Positions 33,953 through 41,238 of a stretch of 48,733 nucleotides of DNA are shown piece after piece (position 1 is the stretch's first letter; every line of letters starts with the position of its first letter). A program made the translations under genes and the position numbers. This DNA is from an uncultured Prevotellaceae bacterium. Lineage in GTDB: Bacteria > Bacteroidota > Bacteroidia > Bacteroidales > Bacteroidaceae. The stretch lies in the NCBI GenBank assembly GCA_900320585.1, contig ONSV01000027.1, positions 1 to 48,733 on the forward strand, given 5' to 3'. The notes under the pieces were generated by a model. That model searched no databases and was not told the DNA's origin. It saw nothing but the letters and a program-made list of their open reading frames with translations.

Positions 33953-34903
33953 ATGTCAACATCTGTTATCGTGTTGGTGGCAATCATCGTGTTGCTCATC
34001 ATCCTGGCCAAGAAAACCTTGGTCATCATACCGCAGTCGGAAACGAAAATCATCGAGCGGCTCGGAAAATACCATGCCACGCTCAAGCCAGGTATCAATA
34101 TCATCATCCCGTTCATCGACAGTGCCAAGAATATCATCACCATGAATAGGGGAAGGTATGCCTACTCAAGCGTCATCGACCTCAGGGAGCAGGTCTACGA
34201 CTTCGACAAGCAGAACGTGATTACGAAAGACAATATCCAGATGCAGATCAACGCGCTGCTCTATTTCCAAATCGTCGACCCGTTCAAGGCTGTATACGAA
34301 ATCAACAACCTGCCCAACGCCATCGAGAAACTCACACAGACTACCTTGCGTAACATCATCGGTGAGATGGAGCTCGACCAGACGCTCACCTCGCGCGACA
34401 CGGTGAACACCAAGCTGCGTGCCGTGCTCGATGACGCCACCAACAAATGGGGTATCAAGGTGAACCGCGTGGAGCTGCAGGATATCACTCCGCCACAAAG
34501 TGTGCTCCAGGCCATGGAGAAGCAGATGCAGGCCGAGCGAAACAAGCGTGCCGTCATCCTTACCAGCGAGGGACAGAAACAGTCGCAGATCCTGCAGTCG
34601 GAGGGCGACAAGGCCGCTACCATCAACCGCGCTGAGGCCCAGAAGCAACAGGCCATCCTCGAAGCCGAGGGTTTGGCTCAGGCCCGCATCCGCAAGGCCG
34701 AGGCCGAGGCCATCGCCATCCGGAAAATCACCGAGGCCGTGGGCGACTCCACCAACCCCGCCAACTACCTGCTTGCCCAGAAGTATATCCAGATGATGGA
34801 GGAACTGGCGTCCGGACAACAGGCAAAGACCGTTTACCTGCCCTACGAGGCCACCAACCTGCTGGGTAGCCTGGGTGGCATCAAGGACCTCTTCAAACAG
34901 TAA
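33953..34903 (+). CDS. SPFH/band-7 (QmcA/stomatin-like) membrane protein
   Basis: 316 residues. N-terminal membrane anchor (about 4-20), SPFH domain (about 20-185, with VIIPQSETKIIERLGKY and NRVELQDITPP), a coiled-coil region rich in Ala, Glu and Gln (about 185-255) and a C-terminal hydrophobic stretch. Forms large membrane-associated oligomers. Operon partner of NfeD and of the M48 peptidase, an arrangement parallel to QmcA/HtpX-type quality control. The WecB-like gene follows after 8 nt. Confidence 0.94.
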   Translation: MSTSVIVLVAIIVLLIILAKKTLVIIPQSETKIIERLGKYHATLKPGINIIIPFIDSAKNIITMNRGRYAYSSVIDLREQVYDFDKQNVITKDNIQMQINALLYFQIVDPFKAVYEINNLPNAIEKLTQTTLRNIIGEMELDQTLTSRDTVNTKLRAVLDDATNKWGIKVNRVELQDITPPQSVLQAMEKQMQAERNKRAVILTSEGQKQSQILQSEGDKAATINRAEAQKQQAILEAEGLAQARIRKAEAEAIAIRKITEAVGDSTNPANYLLAQKYIQMMEELASGQQAKTVYLPYEATNLLGSLGGIKDLFKQ

Positions 34904-34911
34904 GTCACAGC

Positions 34912-36009
34912 ATGAAAATATGTGTGGTAGCGGGCGCACGCCCGAACTTTATCAAGGTGGCACCCATACTCAGGGCCATCGATAATGCCAGGTCACAAGG
35001 GAAAGACGTGGAGAGCACATTGGTCTATGCTGGCGTCGAGAGCGATGCCACACTCGAGCCTTCGCTCTTCGATGACTTGCAGATGCGCCGGCCCGACGTG
35101 TTCCTGGGAGTTGACTGCCAGAGCCTGAACGAACTGACGGGAAGGGTGATGGCAGAGTTTGAGAACTATCTTCAAAGTCATCCCACCGACGTGGTGATAG
35201 TGGTCGACGACCTGGCCTCTACCATGGCCGCGGCCATCGTCACCAAAAAACAAGGGGTGATGCTGGCCCATCTGGTGGCAGGCACTCGGTCGTTTGACAT
35301 CAAGATGCCAAAGGAAATCAACCGCCTGGTCATCGACGGATTGTCCGACTTGCTCTTCACGGCAGGCGAGGGCGCCAGCCAGATCGTATCGCGTGAGGGG
35401 GTGCAGCTCTCGCAGGTCTATCAGGTTGGAAACATCCTGATGGATACGCTCAGGGCCAACTATAACCGTCTGCGCCGGCCCGCCGTGCTTGAACAGCTGG
35501 CACTGGCCGACCAGCAATATCTGGTGTTCACCCTCAACCGCAAGGCGCTCATCGCGCAGGCCGAGAACTTGCGGGGTATGCTCAAGGCCATGCTCGCCGC
35601 TGCCAACGGCACACACATTCTGGCTCCGCTGCGCGGACTGGCCCGTGAGGCGGTCATTCGGCAGTTGGCCACAATCAATGCCCCGCTCGATACCTTCCAC
35701 CTTATCGACCCATTGCCTTACCTGGAGTTTGGCTATCTCACGGCTCATGCCAAGGGCATCATCACCGACTCGGGCAACGTGGCCGAGGAGGCTACCTTCA
35801 ACGGGGTACCTTGTGCCACGCTCAATAGCTATACCGAACATATCGAGACGGTGCGCACAGGCACAAACGTGCTCGTGGGCGAGGATCCCGTCCGGCTGGC
35901 CGAGGCCGTGGCCGACATGGTAGCTGGAAAATGGAAGAAAGGAAATATCCCCGATAGGTGGGATGGCCGCTCGGCAGAACGCATCGTGCAAATCCTTTTA
36001 GGGCTCTAA
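34912..36009 (+). CDS. WecB-like UDP-GlcNAc 2-epimerase fold protein with substituted active site
   Basis: 365 residues, full-length GT-B fold of the non-hydrolysing UDP-GlcNAc 2-epimerase family. Fold motifs remain: GARPNFIKVAPI, MPKEINR, TDSGNVAEEATFNGVPCATL, GTNVLVG. The catalytic set of E. coli WecB (D95, E117, E131, H213) is mostly lost. D100 aligns with D95, but V122 (HLVAGTRS for the usual HVEAGLRS) replaces E117, K134 (PKE for PEE) replaces E131, and N209 (TLNRKA for the usual THR/HR) replaces H213. It therefore probably does not epimerise UDP-GlcNAc and may bind a nucleotide sugar or have another role. It is last in the SPFH operon and ends at a strong hairpin. Intact length argues against a decaying gene. 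Confidence 0.8.
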   Translation: MKICVVAGARPNFIKVAPILRAIDNARSQGKDVESTLVYAGVESDATLEPSLFDDLQMRRPDVFLGVDCQSLNELTGRVMAEFENYLQSHPTDVVIVVDDLASTMAAAIVTKKQGVMLAHLVAGTRSFDIKMPKEINRLVIDGLSDLLFTAGEGASQIVSREGVQLSQVYQVGNILMDTLRANYNRLRRPAVLEQLALADQQYLVFTLNRKALIAQAENLRGMLKAMLAAANGTHILAPLRGLAREAVIRQLATINAPLDTFHLIDPLPYLEFGYLTAHAKGIITDSGNVAEEATFNGVPCATLNSYTEHIETVRTGTNVLVGEDPVRLAEAVADMVAGKWKKGNIPDRWDGRSAERIVQILLGL

Positions 36010-36036
36010 AGGAAAGCTGCTTTTCCGGCTCTTGAC

Positions 36037-36072
36037 ATTGTGCCCTCTCCCGGCGTCGGGAGAGGGCACAAT
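36037..36072. terminator. Long hairpin between convergent operons
   Basis: Perfect 16-bp stem ATTGTGCCCTCTCCCG / CGGGAGAGGGCACAAT with a 4-nt loop. It lies between the WecB-like gene and the leftward outer-membrane protein gene. No T-tract. Confidence 0.7.
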
Positions 36073-36133
36073 CGTATCGGATAATACCAAGAAGACCAAC
36101 TAACAGGTCATAAAAAGTAAGGAGAGAGAAAAA

Positions 36134-36889
36134 TCACTCTCCATTTCCCCTATATGGGGGCTGGCCTTTTGTCCATAGGTCGCGGTAAGGACGCTGGGCT
36201 CGCTCTACCGACATCTGGATGCTGAACGAAGGGTTGAAATTGTATTTCACGGCAGCACCAATCCTGTCGCCCACGGCTCCCATGTCATAAAGATACAGGG
36301 GCATGTTGCGACTGCTCACCAACGACTTCTGGGCATATAGATAGGCCTCCCAGTGCTCGTTGAACTGATAGCCGAGAACAGCCGTGAGACCGGCGTCGTG
36401 TACCGTATTGTGATTCCAATACACATTGTCGAGATAGCCTCCTACGGCCAGCGAGAGACGCTTGGTCAGGGGGACGGCGTAAAGGGCGGATATCTGTTGG
36501 GCGAAACCGGCTCCGCCATGGGCGTGCTTGCCAAACTGGGCAAACACCGAGGCACCGATGCTCACGTTCAGCCCTTGGTGCAGCGAGGTCGCCGTCCAAC
36601 CCTGAAGTCCGAAGGGCATATAGCCAAACGACATCACCCTGCCGCTGGCGTCCATGAAGGGAAGGTGAAGGGGCAGGCTGTCGACTTGCGCAGGGACGTA
36701 GCCTAACCGGTTGTCGGGCTGGGCCGAGGCCAGAGGGTCGGCAAAGACCGAGGTGGGAGAGGTATAGCTGCCCGTGGGCTCGATATCGTTGATGTCGAGC
36801 GGGGTGGCTTGGCGGTGTACGGGCTCTTGGGCCATGGCGCCAAAGCACCAGAGCAAGGCTGAAATGAAGAGGAGTTTCCTTGTCGTCAT
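36134..36889 (-). CDS. Secreted, probably outer-membrane beta-barrel, hypothetical protein
   Basis: 251 residues with signal peptide MTTRKLLFISALLWCFGAMA. After a polar N-terminal stretch, alternating aromatic/glycine strands dominate (LNVSIGASVFAQFG, LSLAVGGYLDNVYW, AGLTAVLGYQFNEHWEAYLY, GAAVKYNFNPSFSIQMSVE), typical of a small outer-membrane barrel of eight to ten strands. No family recognised. The -7 box ends four bases before the ATG, so the mRNA is probably leaderless or nearly so. It has its own promoter and is not in an operon with galM. Confidence 0.7.
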   Translation of the reverse strand: MTTRKLLFISALLWCFGAMAQEPVHRQATPLDINDIEPTGSYTSPTSVFADPLASAQPDNRLGYVPAQVDSLPLHLPFMDASGRVMSFGYMPFGLQGWTATSLHQGLNVSIGASVFAQFGKHAHGGAGFAQQISALYAVPLTKRLSLAVGGYLDNVYWNHNTVHDAGLTAVLGYQFNEHWEAYLYAQKSLVSSRNMPLYLYDMGAVGDRIGAAVKYNFNPSFSIQMSVERAQRPYRDLWTKGQPPYRGNGE

Positions 36890-36893
36890 GCTG

Positions 36894-36925
36894 CAAAATT
36901 ATATCTTACAAAGCCAACGGCAAAA
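36894..36925 (-). promoter_or_regulatory. Promoter of the outer-membrane protein gene
   Basis: Reverse strand TTTTG (36925-36921), 19-nt spacer, TAATTTTG (36901-36894), four bases before the ATG. Confidence 0.7.
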
Positions 36926-36964
36926 TAATTAAAACTTTTTTGTGCTTCGTTAACGCACGCCAAC

Positions 36965-38233
36965 TTATTGCAGCACGGAGACCAGACCAAAGATGCCAAG
37001 GCCAGTGAGACTGGCCACACCACCATACATCAGTATCGAACTGAGCAGGTTGCGCTTCTTGTGCGACAGTTGGTCGGAGAAGTGGTAGATGGTGTGCGAA
37101 CGGTAGGTCTCGCCGGGATTGAGCGTGGTAGAAGGGAAGTCGGGCTGGTTCGGGCTGTCGGAGAAGTGCATCGTCTCCAGACAGATGGCGGAGCGTCTGG
37201 GGTAGGCAATGCCATTCTTGCCCACCAGACTGCCGTCCAGGCCATTGGCCGTGTAAACCTGCAGCGAGGGCTCGGTGGTGAACACCGTCAGGCGGCGACC
37301 GCTCTTGGCATCGTAGACCACGGCAGCCGGACGGGTGATGTCGCCAGCGTGGCGCAGGGCGAATCCATGGTCGTAGCCCTTCGTGATGGCCATCTGCTCG
37401 TCGTAGATGTCGATGTCGCTGCCGATGGCCTTGGCGGTGGTGAAGTCGAAAGGCGTGTTCTTCACTTTCATAAACCGTCCGTCCACGTTCTTGTCCTTGT
37501 CGTACGTGGCGATATACTTGCTGTCAACATAGAGCGTATGAGTGAGAACGGTCGACGATGGGTCGCCCGAGATGTTGAAGAACGAGTGGTTGGTCAGGTT
37601 CACCACGGTCGACTTGTCGGTGGTGGCCTCATAGGCCACATCGAGGGCATGGTCGTAGGTGAGGGTGTAGGTCACCTTCACCGTGAGTGTGCCGGGAAAG
37701 CCGTTCTCCCCGTCGGGAGAGACATATTTCAGGCATAGCGAAGTGTCGTTCCGCGACACCATGTCCCACACGCGGTCGGAAAACCCGGGGCGACCGCCAT
37801 GCGAGATGTTGCCGCCGCCATTCTGTTGCAGCACATAGGGCACACCGTTGAGGGCAAAGCGCGCACCCTTGATGCGGCCCACATAACGGCCCACCACGCT
37901 GCCGAAGTTCTGCTTCTTGCTCGCATAGTCATTGATGTTGTCGAAGCCCAGCACCACGTCGCCCAAATGGCCTTCCTGGTCGGGCACCATCATCGACACC
38001 ACACGGGCACCATAGTTGGTGATGCATGCTTCCAAGCCATTGTTGGTCAAGGTGTAGAGGGCAGTCTGCTTGCCATCGATAGTGGCGATAAAGCGGTCGG
38101 GACGCAAACCCGAGAGCGTAGACGGTCCTTGTGATGCTTGGTCTGGGGAATTCGCGCCCAATTCATCACCCCCGGCACCCATGATGGTGAGGGGAAGTAG
38201 CAATAAAACGGCTGTTATCAAGTGTTTTGTCAT
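36965..38233 (-). CDS. Secreted aldose 1-epimerase (mutarotase) with C-terminal hydrophobic tail
   Basis: 422 residues. Interconverts alpha and beta anomers of aldoses such as galactose, glucose or arabinose. Signal peptide MTKHLITAVLLLLPLTIMGA (a Cys-less site, so not a lipoprotein), a variable stretch to about 45, then the galactose-mutarotase sandwich (about 48-390). Motifs: GARVVSMMVPD, GRYVGRIKG, NLTNHSFFN (catalytic His) and ICLETMHFSDSPN (catalytic Glu). Unusually, a basic patch HKKRN is followed by about 25 hydrophobic residues (LLSSILMYGGVASLTGLGIFG) at the very C-terminus, which would anchor it in the inner membrane. Standard GalM proteins end before this. Confidence 0.9.
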   Translation of the reverse strand: MTKHLITAVLLLLPLTIMGAGGDELGANSPDQASQGPSTLSGLRPDRFIATIDGKQTALYTLTNNGLEACITNYGARVVSMMVPDQEGHLGDVVLGFDNINDYASKKQNFGSVVGRYVGRIKGARFALNGVPYVLQQNGGGNISHGGRPGFSDRVWDMVSRNDTSLCLKYVSPDGENGFPGTLTVKVTYTLTYDHALDVAYEATTDKSTVVNLTNHSFFNISGDPSSTVLTHTLYVDSKYIATYDKDKNVDGRFMKVKNTPFDFTTAKAIGSDIDIYDEQMAITKGYDHGFALRHAGDITRPAAVVYDAKSGRRLTVFTTEPSLQVYTANGLDGSLVGKNGIAYPRRSAICLETMHFSDSPNQPDFPSTTLNPGETYRSHTIYHFSDQLSHKKRNLLSSILMYGGVASLTGLGIFGLVSVLQ

Positions 38234-38606
38234 GTCGCTTAGGTCTTAGTTGTGCTTGTTGATAATGGGCTTGACAAAGCAGAACCAGGCGGCTCAGCTT
38301 TCATTATTCTCTTTAACGTTGTAAAATTATAAATTTTATGCTTATTATCATTGTGTATTTATTTTTTTTAACATTTTGGCATGGCATGGTAACTACCCAT
38401 ACCAAGGGGAGCTGAGTAGTTACAAGTGGCGCCGGAAGTCATAAAAAACTGTAATCATTACTAAAATATTCCATTTTTGTCGGCTATGATTTTGCTTTTC
38501 GCCTCCTTAATGGTAATTTTGTCACAATCAAATCATGCGGCATGGCCAACATGCCCTTGATGAATGGATAACGATAATAGAATTCAAAACTTGAAGAAAG
38601 GAGCTT
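38234..38606. other. 373-nt divergent intergenic region
   Basis: AT-rich. Holds an 8-bp inverted repeat GTAACTAC / GTAGTTAC (38389-38396, 38416-38423), possibly an operator, and a rightward promoter at 38491-38521. A 19-codon frame (38535-38594) begins close to the predicted start of that transcript. No clear promoter is seen for the leftward epimerase. Confidence 0.5.
38491..38521 (+). promoter_or_regulatory. Promoter of the 193-residue secreted protein
   Basis: TTTG (38491-38494), 19-nt spacer, TAATTTTG (38514-38521). Leader of about 80 nt containing a possible 19-codon upstream frame. Confidence 0.65.
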
Positions 38607-39188
38607 ATGATGAGAAAAATGATGATTCTAATGCTGGCACTGATGATGTGCGGCATCTCGGCCAATGCCCAGATGACAAAGAAGGACACGGGCAACGGAC
38701 CGTTCAAGGAGCGTGTCTCCAAACTTTGGGACAAGACGAAGAAAACGGCCACCGAAGTGGCAACGACCATCGGCGACGAGATCTCCAACAGCACAAGTGG
38801 GCTGCGACGCATAGAGGGCAAGTACTACATGAATATCTACGACGTGAACCTCTATGAGGGCAGCGACTGCGCCACTATGCTCGATTTGTGCCGGAAGCAG
38901 TTCAAGGCCAAGTATCCTAACGTGCCCATAACCTCGTGCGTCATCCCACAGACCGACTGGGAAACAGAGACCGTGGAGACCAACGGACAGGTGACAGGGT
39001 ATGTGCAGACCCTCTTCTGCTATATCATCGGAAAGGATGGCAACGAAGGCTTCATCAACGCCAAGTTTGTCTTTGAGCGCAAGAAAGACGTGGGGAAGCA
39101 GCTGGTGAACAACACCATGAAATGGCCCTTGTGGACACGCACCGACGTGATGACCAACCACGTCTACGACAGGCTCACCCGAAAGTGA
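38607..39188 (+). CDS. Secreted hypothetical protein
   Basis: 193 residues with signal peptide MMRKMMILMLALMMCGISANA. The start is unusual here in having a good Shine-Dalgarno sequence (AAGGAG, 38599-38604), which suits either ATG, 38607 or 38610. The mature part is about 170 residues, alpha/beta in character, with Cys residues in DCATMLDLCRKQF and ITSCVIPQTDW and a Trp-containing end KWPLWTRTDVMTNHVYDRL. No family recognised. It stands alone between its promoter and the hairpin-containing gap before the TPR gene. Confidence 0.72.
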   Translation: MMRKMMILMLALMMCGISANAQMTKKDTGNGPFKERVSKLWDKTKKTATEVATTIGDEISNSTSGLRRIEGKYYMNIYDVNLYEGSDCATMLDLCRKQFKAKYPNVPITSCVIPQTDWETETVETNGQVTGYVQTLFCYIIGKDGNEGFINAKFVFERKKDVGKQLVNNTMKWPLWTRTDVMTNHVYDRLTRK

Positions 39189-39260
39189 CGCCGGCTTTCT
39201 CACCGCTCTCTGCGGAAGGTGGAGAGCGTTACTGATAGTGTGACATGACACGATAACCCT

Positions 39261-39278
39261 GGCCCTGGCAACAGGGCC
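39261..39278 (+). terminator. Short hairpin upstream of the TPR gene
   Basis: GGCCCTG-gcaa-CAGGGCC stem followed by TTCAATTATTT. It could end the upstream transcript or lie in the leader of the TPR gene, whose ATG is 20 nt away. Confidence 0.45.
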
Positions 39279-39297
39279 TTCAATTATTTCTACCAAA

Positions 39298-40113
39298 ATG
39301 GGATTCTTTAAATCATTGTTCGGCGGCAGCGACGAAAGCCCCGAAGAGAAGAAAAAACGGGAGATGGAGCGCGACTTCGACGTGCTGCGCACCGATGGCG
39401 TGCGTGCCCTGCGGATGGGGCAGGCCGAGTATGCAGTGAAATGCTTTGAGGGTGCACTTGAGCTGAAAGACGACCTTGAGACCCGCGACTATCTCTCGCA
39501 GGCACTCATCAGGGCCGACCGCCTCGGCGATGCGCTCGAGCAGTTGCGCGTGCTCCATGAGGCCCAGCCCGAGAACGTCCACATCCTCTCGCTCATGGCT
39601 CGTGTGGCGTTCATGATGGAGGATTATGGACTGATGTCGGAGCTTTGCGAGAAAGCAATGCTCCTCGACAAAGACAATGCCGAGATGGTGTATCTCTATG
39701 GCCGCGCCGCTCTTGGCCAGCACGACAAGGTGAATGCCGTGGCCATGTTCACCAAGGCCATCCTGCTCGACGAGAACCTCGCCGATGCTTACCTCAAACG
39801 AGGTGAGGTGCTGCTCGAGATGGGCGATGTGGAGGGGGCTGCCGAGGATGCCGACTGGCTGATGGAGCGAGTGGAGGGCGCCGACGACGTGCTCCTGCTC
39901 AAGGCAAGGGTCCTTCAGGCGCAGAACAATGATGTCGCTGCCATCGACGTGCTCTCTCAGGCCATAGAGGGTAATCCTTTCCTCACCGATGCCTACCGAT
40001 GGAGAGGAGCCGCCCGGATGAGGCTGGGCGACAAGGACGGGGCTGCCGAGGACGCTCAGAAAGTGCTTGAGCTCAATCCTGAGGAGATGACCCATCTCAG
40101 TGGGAAGTTTTAG
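39298..40113 (+). CDS. TPR-repeat protein
   Basis: 271 residues, no signal peptide. The first ten residues (MGFFKSLFGG) are amphipathic and may touch the membrane. A charged segment (EEKKKREMERD) leads into six to seven TPR units across about 30-265 (for example AEYAVKCFEGALELKDDLET, VNAVAMFTKAILLDENLADA, AIDVLSQAIEGNPFLTDA). TPRs mediate protein contacts; no partner can be inferred. The next gene, a DMT transporter, starts 84 nt downstream. Confidence 0.87.
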   Translation: MGFFKSLFGGSDESPEEKKKREMERDFDVLRTDGVRALRMGQAEYAVKCFEGALELKDDLETRDYLSQALIRADRLGDALEQLRVLHEAQPENVHILSLMARVAFMMEDYGLMSELCEKAMLLDKDNAEMVYLYGRAALGQHDKVNAVAMFTKAILLDENLADAYLKRGEVLLEMGDVEGAAEDADWLMERVEGADDVLLLKARVLQAQNNDVAAIDVLSQAIEGNPFLTDAYRWRGAARMRLGDKDGAAEDAQKVLELNPEEMTHLSGKF

Positions 40114-40197
40114 GCATGATCGTGAGAGGAAACCCTCCTTCAATGATTGTATTCCTCTCCAATTATACCACTAAGAACCGCCGCCAACGATTCATCA

Positions 40198-41085
40198 ATG
40201 AGGCATTTAGGATACCATTTGCTGGCCCTCGTCACCATAGCGATATGGGGAGTGACGTTTGTCAACACGAAAGTGCTGCTGCAACATGGCTTGCAGCCGA
40301 TGGAGATATTTCTGCTCCGTTTCATCGTGGCTTATCTCTGTATCTGGACCATCTCTCCCCGAAAGGTCTTTTCCCAGTCGTGGAGAGATGAGGGCACTTT
40401 CTTTCTCCTTGGCCTCCTTGGTGGTACGGTGTATTTCGTGGCTGAGAATACGGCCATCGGTTTGTCTTTCGTCAACAATGTGGCGTTCATCGTCTGCACA
40501 GCCCCTCTCCTTACTATGCTCCTTGCCCTCCTTTTTGTGAAAGGAATGAAGGCAACGGTGTTGTTGGTGCTGGGGTCGGCCATGGCATTGGCGGGAGTAG
40601 GATTGGTCATTTACAATGGTCATTTCGTACTTCAGCTGAATCCCTTGGGCGATACTTTGGCCTTGGCGGCGGCATTCAGTTGGGCTGTCTATAGTCTGGT
40701 GATTAAGAAAGTCTCCTCTCGTTACAGTGCCGTTTTCATCACCCGCAAGGTGTTCTTTTATGGCATTGTGACCGTTATCCCGCTGTTCCTCTTCAAACCT
40801 TGGCATTTCCCTCTCGCAGGGCTCCTGCAGCCAACGGTATTCCTCAACCTGTTGTTCCTTTCCTTGGTGGCTTCCTTCCTTTGTTTCCTATGGTGGAATG
40901 TTGCCGTAAAGAAACTTGGTGCCATTTCCACCAGCAACTACATCTATCTGAATCCTGTAACCACCGTGCTGGCCAGTGCATTGTTCCTAAATGAACCTAT
41001 GACCCCTATGGCCTATGCAGGTAGTGCACTCATCCTCATTGGGGTGTATGTAGCCAATCGCCAGACTCCAGATCCTAACCAATAA
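40198..41085 (+). CDS. EamA/DMT-superfamily transporter
   Basis: 295 residues from the ATG at 40198 (MRHLGYHLLALVTIAIWG). An upstream TTG at 40147 would add a non-hydrophobic extension. Ten hydrophobic segments and two EamA repeats, with the typical WGVTFVNTKVLLQHGLQPMEIFLLRF in the first and AISTSNYIYLNPVTTVLASALFLNEP in the second. The family exports amino acids or other small metabolites; the substrate is unknown. Codon use here is less GC-rich than in neighbouring genes, with runs of T-rich codons, which reflects its hydrophobic residues. Confidence 0.9.
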   Translation: MRHLGYHLLALVTIAIWGVTFVNTKVLLQHGLQPMEIFLLRFIVAYLCIWTISPRKVFSQSWRDEGTFFLLGLLGGTVYFVAENTAIGLSFVNNVAFIVCTAPLLTMLLALLFVKGMKATVLLVLGSAMALAGVGLVIYNGHFVLQLNPLGDTLALAAAFSWAVYSLVIKKVSSRYSAVFITRKVFFYGIVTVIPLFLFKPWHFPLAGLLQPTVFLNLLFLSLVASFLCFLWWNVAVKKLGAISTSNYIYLNPVTTVLASALFLNEPMTPMAYAGSALILIGVYVANRQTPDPNQ

Positions 41086-41160
41086 TCCACTTCGAACCAT
41101 ACCGTTGCGCTCGGCTTCCATTACTTTGCCGCTATTGCGGCGAAGATAGGTTGCGCCTCG

Positions 41161-41222
41161 GCAACGCAAAGCAAAAAACTTCGTGTTTTGCTTTGCGTTG
41201 CGCTCGGCTTTCACTATCTTTG
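41161..41222 (+). promoter_or_regulatory. Palindrome-containing promoter shared with another locus
   Basis: A perfect 16-bp inverted repeat, GCAACGCAAAGCAAAA / TTTTGCTTTGCGTTGC (41161-41176, 41186-41201), overlaps TTTG (41192-41195), a 19-nt spacer and TATCTTTG (41215-41222). The start codon is at 41239. A half-copy GTTGCGCTCGGCTTCCATTA begins at 41104, and a shorter piece at 41151. The block 41191-41225 matches the promoter at 12597-12563. Confidence 0.7.
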
Positions 41223-41238
41223 CAGAAAATTTTTGATT

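Noticed and set aside
38389-38423. GTAACTAC / GTAGTTAC inverted repeat as a firm operator
   Set aside because: Single occurrence, a 19-nt gap and no position relative to a mapped promoter; noted in the gap entry only.
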